From positions 1-41,584 of the forward strand of contig JACPPR010000063.1 of the NCBI GenBank assembly GCA_016190895.1: a stretch of 41,584 nucleotides of DNA, given 5' to 3'. The DNA comes from Chloroflexota bacterium (GTDB lineage Bacteria; Chloroflexota; Dehalococcoidia; Dehalococcoidales; UBA2162). The notes below the pieces were generated by a model. The model was not told where the DNA came from. It searched no databases and saw nothing but the letters and a program-made list of their open reading frames with translations. Positions 6,401 to 14,083 of this stretch are shown here, in pieces; position 1 is the stretch's first letter; each line of letters starts with the position of its first letter. The translations under genes and the position numbers were made by a program.

Positions 6401-7657
6401 GTGGACAATAGTGATAATACCAGGGTGGTGGTCACGGGTATCGGTTGCTTTTCACCACTCGGGCTGGATATGGCGACAACATGGCAAAATCTGACTGCCG
6501 GCAAATCCGGCATCGATAACATCACCCTGTTCGATGCCTCTAACCAGAAGACTAAATTCGCCGGCGAGGTGAAAGGGTTCGACCCAACCACTTATATCGG
6601 GCGCAAAGAAGCCCGCCGTATGGACCGCTTCGCCCAACTTTCAGTATCGGCGAGCATTCAAGCCGTCGCACACGCCAAGCTGGAGATTAACCACGGAAAC
6701 AGCAACAGGATAGGGGTTATCGTGGGCAGCGGCATCGGCGGTCTGACTACCCTGTTTCAGGAAACCAAGGTACTCCTGGAGCAAGGGCCGAGCAAGGTGA
6801 CCCCGTTCCTGGTGCCGATGATGATATCTGATATGGCGGCGGCGCAAGTCTCAATTACGCTTGGCATCAAGGGAGTTAATCTCGGCGTAACCTCGGCCTG
6901 TTCCTCTAGCTCGGATGCCATTGGAGTGGCTTTCGCCCTGATTAAACGGGGCGACGCCGAGGCAGCCATTACCGGCGGCAGCGAGGCGATTATCAACCCG
7001 ATAGGCATCGCATCTTTCAACGCCCTCAATGCCCTCTCGACGAGAAATGACGACCCCCAGCGGGCTTCGCGCCCGTTCGATACCGACCGTGACGGCTTCG
7101 TCATCGGCGAAGGCTCTTGCATCCTTATCCTTGAGAATCTCGAACACGCTCAGAAGCGGGGCGCCAATATCCTGGCTGAAATAGTTGCCTACGGCGCCAG
7201 CGGCGACGCCTTCCATATCACCCAGCCTGATGAGGGCGGTGATGGCGCAATGCGCGCAATGAGAATGGCTCTCGCTAAAGCCGGACTGACCCCAAAAGAA
7301 ATCGATTACATCAACGCCCACGGCACTTCCACGCCGATGAACGACAGGATTGAAACTATGGCGATAAAGAATGTCTTTGGCGAGCAAGCCTACCACGTGC
7401 CGGTAAGCTCGACTAAATCGATGACCGGCCATCTCATCGGGGCAGCCGGCGCTCTGGAAGCTGCCGTCTGCATTATGTCAATCCAGAACAGCGTGATACC
7501 GCCGACGATTAACCTGAACAAGCCGGCGCCGGAATGCGACCTGGACTATGTGCCTAATGTCGCCCGTCAGGTTCAGGTTAATACCGCCCTGTCCAACACC
7601 TTCGGTTTCGGCGGACATAACTCGGTTTTGATTTTCCGAAAATATAGCGAGAGCTAA
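6401..7657 (+). CDS. fabF: 3-oxoacyl-[acyl-carrier-protein] synthase II (KAS II)
   Basis: This enzyme condenses malonyl-ACP with a growing acyl-ACP in type II fatty acid synthesis. The catalytic triad is Cys167 ('TSACSSSSDA'), His307 ('INAHGTSTP') and His344 ('KSMTGHLIGAAG'), with the conserved Lys339. The 418-residue length matches FabF. The cysteine context SACSSSS differs slightly from the common SACATG but keeps the nucleophile. The GTG start at 6401 has a GAGGAGG eight bases upstream. No ACP or other fab gene is beside it, so it is transcribed alone from the promoter at 6312-6340. Confidence 0.92.
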   Translation: MDNSDNTRVVVTGIGCFSPLGLDMATTWQNLTAGKSGIDNITLFDASNQKTKFAGEVKGFDPTTYIGRKEARRMDRFAQLSVSASIQAVAHAKLEINHGNSNRIGVIVGSGIGGLTTLFQETKVLLEQGPSKVTPFLVPMMISDMAAAQVSITLGIKGVNLGVTSACSSSSDAIGVAFALIKRGDAEAAITGGSEAIINPIGIASFNALNALSTRNDDPQRASRPFDTDRDGFVIGEGSCILILENLEHAQKRGANILAEIVAYGASGDAFHITQPDEGGDGAMRAMRMALAKAGLTPKEIDYINAHGTSTPMNDRIETMAIKNVFGEQAYHVPVSSTKSMTGHLIGAAGALEAAVCIMSIQNSVIPPTINLNKPAPECDLDYVPNVARQVQVNTALSNTFGFGGHNSVLIFRKYSES

Positions 7658-7760
7658 TTTTCCTCTCCCCTTGCGGGAGAGTCCCAATTCATCCCGATTT
7701 TATCGGGATTCATACGGGATTCCGTATGAGTGAAACGAATCGGAAGACTAAGGTGAGGGG
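7658..7760. repeat. About 100-bp repeat, inverted copy at 26233-26326
   Basis: It contains nested palindromes: CTCTCCCCTTGCGGGAGAG, TCCCGATTTTATCGGGA and CATACGGGATTCCGTATG, and ends in AAGGTGAGGGG. A copy in the opposite orientation lies downstream of the PimA-like gene region; the two differ mainly around the central TCCCGATTTTATCGGGA palindrome. Confidence 0.8.
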
Positions 7761-7879
7761 ACACAAACCAGCAACACCCTCCCCATAACCTCATCCGTCC
7801 AGGTATGGGTTGCTCGCTGGATTTCTAAAACACGATACTAATAACCCAGCCAGGTTGGCTGGCTAGATTGTGAACAGGC

Positions 7880-9586
7880 TTGAGCCATAGCCGCTGGAAT
7901 CTGCTGCCGCCGGCCCCTCAGCGAGAGGACGGTGACGTTTCCGCTATAGATTCGGCAAGCTCATCACAAGTATCGCCGCTGTTGATTCAGCTTCTCTACA
8001 ATCGGGGGCTTACCGACCCGTCCCAATTCGATTCCTTCCTCGCCGCCGACGAAAACCTATCAGGTGACCCCAATTTGCTGCCTGATATGCACCTGGCAGT
8101 CGCCAGGCTCTACCGGGCTTTACTTTCCAATGAAAACATCGCTGTCTACGGCGATTTCGACGCCGATGGCATCACTGCCACGGCCGTGCTTGTCCAGGGA
8201 CTATCCCTGCTCGGCTGCAAAGCGATTCCCTACATTCCCCACCGCCTGACCGAGGGCTACGGGCTAAGAACGGTTGCCCTTGAGAACCTGAAAAGGCAGG
8301 GCGTCAGCCTGGTAGTCACCGTTGATTGCGGCATTACGGCGCTGGCCGAGGTCGAGAAGGCAAGAAAGCTGGGACTCGATATCGTTATTACCGACCATCA
8401 CATTCCCGGAGATGAAATCCCGCCGGCAAAAGCAGTCGTCAATCCCAAGCTGTCCGGCTCGAAGTACCCGTTCAGAGAGCTGGCCGGCGTTGGAGTGGCT
8501 CTAAAACTGCTGCAAGCCCTCTTCCGGGGAATGGGTAAAGAGAACCAGCTTGACGGGCTGACCGACCTGGTGGCTCTGGGTACGGTCGCCGATATGGTTC
8601 CGCTGCTGGGCGAAAACCGCTACCTGGTGAAACGAGGGTTAGAACTGCTCAACACGTCCCCCCGCCTCGGCATCCGGGAAATGCAGGCTCAGTCCGGTTC
8701 AAAAACGACCCACATCGATGCCGAAAGCATTTCCTGGCTTATCGCCCCCCGATTGAATGCTGCCGGCCGGCTGGAGCACGCCATGGGCAGCTACAGACTG
8801 CTGACGACCGATTCGGCGGAAGAGGCACGGGGGCTGGCGAAATGGCTGGAACAAACGAATGCCGAGCGGCAGAAGTTAACGGCAACCATCCTTGAGAAAG
8901 CCAGACAACAGGTGATGACCCAGCTTGATTCACCCTTGCTGATAGCCGGAGATACCGATTTTCCGGCCGGCATCATCGGTCTGGTCGCCGGCAGACTGAC
9001 GCAGGAGTTTTACCGCCCGGCAATCGTTCTCCGCACCGGCGAGCAACTCTGCGGCGGGAGCTGCCGCAGCATTCCCGAGTTCGATATCACCCGGGCGCTG
9101 AACCGGTGCCAGCATCTGCTGACCCACTTCGGGGGTCACGCCGGGGCGGCTGGACTCAGCCTGAGGACAAGAGACCTGCCCCGCCTGCAAGAAACGCTAT
9201 TAGAAATAGCGGCTACTGAGTTAGCCGGCGTCGACCTCCGTCCCAGGGTGGATATCGATGCCGAGGTGAAGCTTTCCGGGATGGGCGGAGATACTTTCAC
9301 TGCCATTCAGAAGCTAGCCCCCTTCGGACAGGGCAATCCTGTGCCCACTTTTCTCAGCCGCCGGGTAAATGTCCTGGATTGCCAGCCAATGGGCAGTAGT
9401 GGCGACCACCTGAGACTGAAACTACGGAAGGACAGCGCATATTGGGACGCGGTCGGCTTCGACCTGGGCCGCTACCGTGGGGAGGTAACCTCTTTCATCG
9501 ATATCGTTTACAGCCTTGAGATGGACCGCTGGAACGGGCAGGAGAAGCTCCGGCTGAATGTGGTCGATTTTGCACCGAGCCTGTGA
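7880..9586 (+). CDS. recJ: Single-stranded-DNA-specific 5'-3' exonuclease RecJ
   Basis: RecJ degrades single-stranded DNA 5' to 3' in recombination, mismatch and base-excision repair. The DHH phosphoesterase motifs are all present: motif I 'GDFDADGIT' (Asp92, Asp94, Asp96), motif II around 'VTVDCG' (Asp149), and motif III 'TDHH' (171-174). The DHHA1 part contains 'NAAGRLEHA' and 'GGHAGAAGLSL', and a C-terminal OB-like region follows. The 568-residue length is typical. The start is uncertain: the assigned TTG at 7880 has only a weak AGG nearby. The interval from fabF holds a 100-bp repeat and a small GCCAGCC hairpin. Confidence 0.92.
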   Translation: MSHSRWNLLPPAPQREDGDVSAIDSASSSQVSPLLIQLLYNRGLTDPSQFDSFLAADENLSGDPNLLPDMHLAVARLYRALLSNENIAVYGDFDADGITATAVLVQGLSLLGCKAIPYIPHRLTEGYGLRTVALENLKRQGVSLVVTVDCGITALAEVEKARKLGLDIVITDHHIPGDEIPPAKAVVNPKLSGSKYPFRELAGVGVALKLLQALFRGMGKENQLDGLTDLVALGTVADMVPLLGENRYLVKRGLELLNTSPRLGIREMQAQSGSKTTHIDAESISWLIAPRLNAAGRLEHAMGSYRLLTTDSAEEARGLAKWLEQTNAERQKLTATILEKARQQVMTQLDSPLLIAGDTDFPAGIIGLVAGRLTQEFYRPAIVLRTGEQLCGGSCRSIPEFDITRALNRCQHLLTHFGGHAGAAGLSLRTRDLPRLQETLLEIAATELAGVDLRPRVDIDAEVKLSGMGGDTFTAIQKLAPFGQGNPVPTFLSRRVNVLDCQPMGSSGDHLRLKLRKDSAYWDAVGFDLGRYRGEVTSFIDIVYSLEMDRWNGQEKLRLNVVDFAPSL

Positions 9587-9608
9587 AAAGCACTGCGCGC
9601 CATGACCG

Positions 9609-9692
9609 TCATTCCGTGCTTGACACGGAATCCAGTAAAACCCTGCCGCAAGCTACAGCCACTATTCTGGATACCGACTTTCGTCGGTATGG
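9609..9692. repeat. Pair of facing hairpin repeats
   Basis: Hairpin one (9609-9635) is TCATTCCGTG...CACGGAATCCAG; hairpin two (9667-9692) is CTGGATACCGAC...GTCGGTATGG. The CCAG of the first and the CTGG of the second face each other across 31 bases, so the unit is two copies of one repeat type in inverted orientation. The same arrangement recurs at 11148-11225. Confidence 0.8.
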
Positions 9693-9740
9693 ACGCCTAT
9701 CCATGCTATGGTAAAATGGAGCAAGAAAAGGGGTTGGCAA

Positions 9741-9887
9741 ATGAAAAGAGATAAAGAAACTAAAATAGCCAATACGCGAAAGGCAATAAAGCGAGCACAA
9801 GCCATCGTCAGACGCTATGTCCCAAGAGACCAAAGCTTGTCCGAAGAACTAATTCGTGAGCGGAAGGAAGAAGCAGCTCGCGAATGA
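9741..9887 (+). CDS. Small VapB-like antitoxin (48 aa) of a decayed toxin-antitoxin module
   Basis: The 48-residue, highly charged protein ends in 'QSLSEELIRERKEEAARE', which closely resembles the C-terminal toxin-binding tail of VapB-type antitoxins paired with PIN toxins (typically LxxELIAERRxEAxxE). An AAGGGG seven bases before the ATG supports translation. Its last codons overlap the next frame by ATGA, the usual vapB-vapC coupling. The N-terminal DNA-binding part is short, so it may itself be trimmed. Because the partner toxin is reduced to its tail, the protein is either a solitary antitoxin or on its way to being lost. Confidence 0.6.
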   Translation: MKRDKETKIANTRKAIKRAQAIVRRYVPRDQSLSEELIRERKEEAARE

Positions 9888-9979
9888 GTCTGGCTAAGAT
9901 GTTCGGCGTGCCAGCTCTCACCACCGATAAGGCATGGACAGAGCTTTCAATCGAGACAACAATAAAAGTGATTCGTTAG
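9884..9979 (+). pseudogene. C-terminal remnant of a VapC PIN-domain toxin
   Basis: The frame gives 31 residues, reading 'MSLAKMFGVPALTTDKAWTE' and ending 'IKVIR'. This matches the last segment of VapC toxins, where the final acidic residue sits in 'LTxDxAW' and the protein ends in a strand such as VRLIR. The first roughly 100 residues, with the remaining catalytic acids, are absent, and the fragment joins directly to the antitoxin stop through an ATGA overlap. An internal deletion of vapC explains this. It overlaps the 3' end of the convergent permease gene by four bases. Confidence 0.65.
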
Positions 9980-10479
9980 CTCAGATTGAGCAGCCCAAAC
10001 ACAGCACCGCCTGCCAGCCCGACCAGGGGAGGCACGAAAAGACAGACGACGTACTTGGCTAAAGACAGCCTTACCCCCAGAAATGGGATATACCATGTAA
10101 TCAGCCCCTGCACGGATAACAAACCTCCTGCCAGCAGGGCAATAACCGGCCCGGCGCCGGCGCCAGCCTTATAGATAGCGGCGACTACCGGTAAAATGAC
10201 ATAGGGGCCGCCACTCAGAAAAAGTCCGACATATGAGCCGATGAGGATGCCCTTCAGACCTGAAGCAGGGCCCAGCCACTCGGCAATCGAAGCGCTGGGC
10301 ACCAGTACCTGAATAAATCCGCCCAGCGCCATGCCCAGCAAAATACGAAACCACATCGCCTTCAAGGTACGGCCCGTTTGCTTTAAGCCTGCCCAGACTA
10401 AAGTCCATCTCCCTTTCCAGAAGGCAGCTATGATAGCGAGGGCTAACAGCACCAACAGAATCAATAAGGCGGTGTCCAT
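9976..10479 (-). CDS. Half-size DUF318/ArsP-type permease, subunit B
   Basis: The 167-residue protein has about five hydrophobic segments. Its signature region 'LGPASGLKGILIGSYVGLF' followed by 'SGGPYVILPVVAAIYKAGAG' recalls DUF318 permeases (the ArsP-related group). Those proteins are usually about 300 residues with two internal repeats; this one corresponds to a single repeat. It overlaps the upstream paralogue by the TGATG junction at 10477-10481, so the pair is translationally coupled and probably forms a heteromeric transporter. Substrate is unknown; related proteins export organoarsenicals or metals, which is only an inference here. Confidence 0.75.
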   Translation of the reverse strand: MDTALLILLVLLALAIIAAFWKGRWTLVWAGLKQTGRTLKAMWFRILLGMALGGFIQVLVPSASIAEWLGPASGLKGILIGSYVGLFLSGGPYVILPVVAAIYKAGAGAGPVIALLAGGLLSVQGLITWYIPFLGVRLSLAKYVVCLFVPPLVGLAGGAVFGLLNLS

Positions 10480-11075
10480 CAGGTCTTATCCGCTCCTTCT
10501 TTTTGCCCGGCGCCGGAAGCAGAAAGGTCACGCTTAGCTTCCAGGTCGGGCAACCGGCCAAGCAGTTTGAAGACCGCCGACCCGGCAAGACCAACCAGCG
10601 GAACGATGAACAAGCAGACGATATACTTCGACAGGGGCAATCCAACCCCTAAAAACGGGATTTGCCAGACGATGAGATTTTGCAGCGCAAGCAAAGCCTG
10701 TCCGGTGAGCAGGGCGATAATAGGCCCAGCTCCTGCCCCGGCCAGATAAAGGGAGGCGACCACCGGCAGCATCACATACGGGGCGCCGGACAGAATGATG
10801 CCGGTGTATGAGCCGATGAGGATACCTTTGACCCCGGAGGCAGGTCCCAACCACCGGGCGATGACGGCGCGGGGAACCAGAACTTGAATCAATCCACCTA
10901 AGGCGAAACCCAGGGGAAGCCGCAGCCAGACAGTTTCAAGGAGGCGTCCGGCTTGCACCACGCCCAGCCAGGCTAGCTGCCCTCCCCCCTTCAGAAAAGC
11001 CAGCCCCACCGCTACCGATAGCAGGACGATAAGGATGACGAGGGTGGGGTCGGTTCTTCTGACCAGCTTTATCAC
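10479..11075 (-). CDS. Half-size DUF318/ArsP-type permease, subunit A
   Basis: This is a paralogue of the next gene, sharing 'WLGPASGVKGILIGSYTGI', 'SGAPYVMLPVVASLY' and 'GAGAGPIIALL'. I place the start at the GTG at 11075 rather than the in-frame TTG at 11111. That TTG lies inside the -35 box of a good promoter, whose -10 box TAGAAT ends seven bases before the GTG; the protein then begins just ahead of the first membrane segment, as in the paralogue. This gives 198 residues. It has a charged cytoplasmic tail of about 25 residues that the paralogue lacks. The two genes overlap (TGATG), suggesting a heterodimer built from a split two-repeat permease. Confidence 0.75.
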   Translation of the reverse strand: MIKLVRRTDPTLVILIVLLSVAVGLAFLKGGGQLAWLGVVQAGRLLETVWLRLPLGFALGGLIQVLVPRAVIARWLGPASGVKGILIGSYTGIILSGAPYVMLPVVASLYLAGAGAGPIIALLTGQALLALQNLIVWQIPFLGVGLPLSKYIVCLFIVPLVGLAGSAVFKLLGRLPDLEAKRDLSASGAGQKEGADKT

Positions 11076-11082
11076 TGGCTGA

Positions 11083-11111
11083 ATTCTAGCACTCTGCGCT
11101 TCGGTTTTCAA
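11083..11111 (-). promoter_or_regulatory. Promoter giving a leaderless mRNA for the permease pair
   Basis: TTGAAA (11106-11111), a 17-base spacer and TAGAAT (11083-11088) on the minus strand end seven bases before a GTG at 11075. The promoter falls inside the longest possible reading frame and therefore argues for the shorter protein. Confidence 0.65.
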
Positions 11112-11147
11112 ACGTGCTAAGGTAACACCGTTTGGTAACGTGAATTG

Positions 11148-11225
11148 TCATTCCGTGCTTGACACGGAATCCAGTAAGCTAAGACTGCGAACGTGCGTTC
11201 TGGACACCGACTTTCGTCGGTGTGG
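11148..11225. repeat. Pair of facing hairpin repeats, second copy of the 9609-9692 arrangement
   Basis: Hairpin one (11148-11174) is identical in stem to 9609-9635. Hairpin two (11200-11225) is CTGGACACCGAC...GTCGGTGTGG; relative to 9667-9692 one base in each arm has changed (T to C and A to G), so pairing is kept. Confidence 0.8.
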
Positions 11226-11226
11226 A

Positions 11227-13557
11227 TTACTTGCTAGACTTCTCTTTCCTCCCCCCCACCCCCTCCAATAACACCCTCGCCGCCTCTTTATCCAGGGGTT
11301 TATTATTGTTGCCGCACTTGGGAGATTGGATGCAGCTCGGGCAGCCCGATTCGCAGGGACACTCTGAAATAACATCGAGGGCGGCCTGCCAGAGCTGCTC
11401 GATAATCTCATAACCCTTCTCGGCGATGCCGATGCCGCCGGGGTAGGCATCATAGATGAATATCTGGGGCTGGTCGGTATCGGGGTGCAACGGCGTGGAG
11501 ACGCCGCCGATGTCATTCCGGTCGCACAGGGCAAAAAGGGGCAGCATGGCGATAGCGGCGTGCTCGGCGGCATGAATGCCGCCGGCAAAATCCAGCCCCG
11601 CCTTATCAACACGGTCGATAGACTCAGAGGGCAGGTCGAACCAGAGCGCCACCGTCTGGAATTTTATCGGCGGTAGGTCGAGCGGCTCCTCACCGATGAC
11701 CTCCTCGGTATACTGAGCCTTCTTTTTGAAGCCGACCACAGTGTTGGTCACCTCCACCTCACCCAGATACACCTTGACTGAACCGCAAGTGCGGCTGCGA
11801 ATCTCCTTGATAATGCGCAGGTCTTCGATTTCTTTCGTGTGAGTATAATAATTGGCGCTGGTCGGCTCGGCGTAGGCGGTGTGGCCGGCCAGGTCGAGCT
11901 TCGTCACCAGATAGGCTTCTCCCTGGTGCAGGTAAATCGCCCCGGGGTGTATCTGATAGAAGGCAATGCTGGCATCCACCGTCTCCAGAAGCGCGCCGGT
12001 AGAGGTATCGATAAGGGCGAAGTTTTCTCTGGAAGTGGAGCGGATATTGATTGCCTGGGCCGGGTAGGAGATACTCGGGGAAAGATACCACTTCTGATTT
12101 CGGTGGTTTTTCCTGAGCAGACCCTCCACCTCCAGCCCGGTTATCTCGTCAGCCATACGCGGCCCGAAATACTGGTCGTCACTGCTAATCAAGGGAATTT
12201 CCCAGGCGGCGCAGAGCAGGTGCGCCCTCAGGATATAGTGGTTATCCGGATTAACCAGGGCGTTCTCGACGCTCTTCTTGAAGAAAGCCTCCGGGTGGCG
12301 CATAAAATACTGGTCGAGCGGATTGTCCAACCCGATAAGAAAGCTCATCGAGCTTTCCATACCCCGCCCGCTCCGCCCCGCCTGCTGCCAGACACTGGCG
12401 ATGCTCCCCGGGTAGCCGGTAAGCACGGTCGCCGCCAGGTCGCCGATATCCACACCAAGCTCCATAGCCACAGTCGCCACCACACCAAGAAGCTGGCCGC
12501 CGAAAAGATCCCGCTCTATCTGGCGACGCTCTTTAGGCAGATAGCCGGCGCGGTAGGGCATAATTCGTTTGGCTATCAACTGGTTGGTTTCGAGTAATTT
12601 GTCCCACGAGTAGCTGTAGATAATCTCGGTCAGGCGGCGGGTGCGGGCGAATGTCAGAGTGCGGATGCTCCGGCTGGCCAGTTCTGTGAACAGGTGAGTC
12701 GCCTCGCTGCTGGCGCTGCGGCGAGTGCTTCTGACTTTGTCGATGATGGGCGGCTCCCAGAAAACAAATTCCTTAGCGCCGTGGGGCGAGCCATCGTTAT
12801 CCACCACGGTGAAGGGCAGGCCGGTCAGTCTCTCGGCGTGCTCGCCGGGATTGGCGACGGTCGCCGAGCAGCAGATAAACTGCGGGTTCGAGCCATACAG
12901 CCGGCAGAGGCGGCGCAGGCGGCGCATCACGCCGGCGACGTGAGAGCCGAAGACGCCCCGGTAGATGTGGGCTTCATCGATGACGACATATTTCAGGTTG
13001 CGCAGCAGCTTTGCCCAGACCCGGTGATTTGGCAAGATGCCCAGGTGGAGCATATCCGGGTTACTCAGGATAATCCGGGCGTCCTGCCTGATTTCGGTGC
13101 GTTCCCCCAGCGGGGTATCGCCATCGAAAGTGGCAAAATCATTTTCGTCAAATACTGCCGGCCTTCCGTCAGGAAAAGTCCGGCAGAAGAACTCCCGCAG
13201 GACGCGCAACTGGTCCTGGGCGAGGGCTTTGGTGGGGAAAAGATAGATAGCCCGGCTGGCCGGTTCGGTCAGGAGCGCCTCGATGACGGCGGTGTTATAG
13301 CACAAGCTCTTGCCGCTGGCGCTCGAAGTGGCTACCATAACATTCTTGCCCTGCCGGGCAGCGTTCACCGCCTCCGCCTGGTGCGTGTAAAAGGAGGCTA
13401 TGCCGCGCCTGGCGATACAAGCCTGAAGGCTCTCATGCAAAGGTTTCTCAAGTTCAGCGTAAACAGCCTCGCGGGGCGGGATGTGCTCGATGTGAGCTAT
13501 CTGGCCCTCGTAGGTCTTTTGCGATTTGAGATATTCAAGAAAAGCGGCGGTATCCAA
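11227..13557 (-). CDS. DEAD/DEAH-box helicase with C-terminal zinc cluster (MrfA/YprA-like)
   Basis: The 776-residue protein is a superfamily 2 helicase. Motif I is 'VATSSASGKSLCYN', motif II 'VIDEAHIYRGVFGSH' (DEAH), motif III region 'CCSATVANPGEHAERL', and motif VI 'WQQAGRSGRG'. The C-terminal DUF1998-like region carries a four-cysteine cluster 'CPCESGCPSCIQSPKCGN', diagnostic of the YprA/MrfA group. In Bacillus MrfA acts with the nuclease MrfB in repair of mitomycin C damage; no MrfB-like gene is seen nearby. The N-terminal 'FLEYLKSQKTYEGQIAHIEH' fits the usual start of this family, so the TTG at 13557 is probably right although no Shine-Dalgarno is visible. A compound repeat lies immediately upstream. 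Confidence 0.88.
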   Translation of the reverse strand: MDTAAFLEYLKSQKTYEGQIAHIEHIPPREAVYAELEKPLHESLQACIARRGIASFYTHQAEAVNAARQGKNVMVATSSASGKSLCYNTAVIEALLTEPASRAIYLFPTKALAQDQLRVLREFFCRTFPDGRPAVFDENDFATFDGDTPLGERTEIRQDARIILSNPDMLHLGILPNHRVWAKLLRNLKYVVIDEAHIYRGVFGSHVAGVMRRLRRLCRLYGSNPQFICCSATVANPGEHAERLTGLPFTVVDNDGSPHGAKEFVFWEPPIIDKVRSTRRSASSEATHLFTELASRSIRTLTFARTRRLTEIIYSYSWDKLLETNQLIAKRIMPYRAGYLPKERRQIERDLFGGQLLGVVATVAMELGVDIGDLAATVLTGYPGSIASVWQQAGRSGRGMESSMSFLIGLDNPLDQYFMRHPEAFFKKSVENALVNPDNHYILRAHLLCAAWEIPLISSDDQYFGPRMADEITGLEVEGLLRKNHRNQKWYLSPSISYPAQAINIRSTSRENFALIDTSTGALLETVDASIAFYQIHPGAIYLHQGEAYLVTKLDLAGHTAYAEPTSANYYTHTKEIEDLRIIKEIRSRTCGSVKVYLGEVEVTNTVVGFKKKAQYTEEVIGEEPLDLPPIKFQTVALWFDLPSESIDRVDKAGLDFAGGIHAAEHAAIAMLPLFALCDRNDIGGVSTPLHPDTDQPQIFIYDAYPGGIGIAEKGYEIIEQLWQAALDVISECPCESGCPSCIQSPKCGNNNKPLDKEAARVLLEGVGGRKEKSSK

Positions 13558-13563
13558 GTTTTC

Positions 13564-13672
13564 TAAATCCCCCTAATCCCCCTTTTTCAAAGGGGGAGGA
13601 CCGGTTAGTCTTCAAAGCGGGTGCGCAAGAGCAGGCATCTCCCTTTGGAAAAGGGAGACTGAGAGGGATTTT
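13564..13672. repeat. Compound palindromic repeat (AATCCCC...GGGATTT type)
   Basis: Outer AAATCCCCCTAATCCCCC and AGAGGGATTTT enclose CCCCCTTTTTCAAAGGGGG and TCTCCCTTTGGAAAAGGGAGA. It has the same architecture as 3661-3739 and, in looser form, 24009-24130. It lies between the DUF503 gene stop and the helicase start. Confidence 0.75.
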
Positions 13673-13677
13673 CTCCC

Positions 13678-13977
13678 CTACATATCAAAAACGGGCAGAA
13701 TCTCTATATTGTAATCGAGGACTTCTATCTCAAAGTGAGTATCGGAAATATAGTCAGCTACTTTCGAGAGGATTTCATTGGCGTGCCGGCTATCGTTGCT
13801 GACGCAGGAGATGCCGAGGGTAGCCACCTGCCATAAATCAAGGTCATCGACCTCGGCGATGGAGACATTGAATTTGTTCGCCACGCGGCTGGTGATGGAT
13901 TTCACCACCTGCCGCTTACCCTTGAGAGAAGAATTCTCCGGCAAACGAAACCTGAGCCGACACACACCGACATGCAT
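13678..13977 (-). CDS. DUF503 (YlxP-like) family protein
   Basis: The 99-residue protein begins 'MHVGVCRLRFRLPENSSLKG', the diagnostic opening of DUF503 proteins, and continues 'KRQVVKSITSRVANKFNVSI' and 'DLDLWQVATLGISCVSND'. YlxP of Bacillus lies in the nusA-infB-rbfA operon and is a small ferredoxin-fold protein linked to translation or ribosome assembly; here it stands alone. An upstream in-frame ATG at 14121 would add 48 unrelated residues read through a repeat (14039-14083) and through the promoter, so I reject it and place the start at 13977. The predicted leader is only about 8 bases, with no clear Shine-Dalgarno. Confidence 0.85.
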   Translation of the reverse strand: MHVGVCRLRFRLPENSSLKGKRQVVKSITSRVANKFNVSIAEVDDLDLWQVATLGISCVSNDSRHANEILSKVADYISDTHFEIEVLDYNIEILPVFDM

Positions 13978-13992
13978 TGTTGTTTCAAGTTC

Positions 13993-14021
13993 AATATACT
14001 CTTGGCGGGGGGTGGGGTCAA
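13993..14021 (-). promoter_or_regulatory. Sigma-70 promoter of the DUF503 gene
   Basis: TTGACC (14016-14021), a 17-base spacer and TATATT (13993-13998) on the minus strand, with the ATG at 13977. This fixes the start of the gene. Confidence 0.65.
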
Positions 14022-14038
14022 GCAAAATAGCCTTGCCT

Positions 14039-14083
14039 GTCATTGCGAGACCATTCCGACGAAGTCGGAAGGCGAAGCAATCC
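14039..14083. repeat. GTCATTGCGAG...CGAAGCAATC repeat
   Basis: The outer halves GTCATTGCGAG and CGAAGCAATCC flank an inner stem CCATTCCGAC GAA GTCGGAAGG. A second copy at 20803-20847 has the inner stem TTCCGC/GCGGAA, again changed on both arms. Diverged relatives of the outer halves appear near 33204-33306. Confidence 0.75.

Noticed and set aside
9609-9833. 74-residue minus-strand frame upstream of the small VapB-like gene
   Set aside because: It is read mostly from the hairpin repeats and antisense to the antitoxin gene; there is no ribosome site.
11839-13566. Long + strand frames of 252 and 290 residues (11839-12597, 12694-13566)
   Set aside because: They are antisense shadows of the helicase gene, which has clear motifs; the shadow proteins show no family features.
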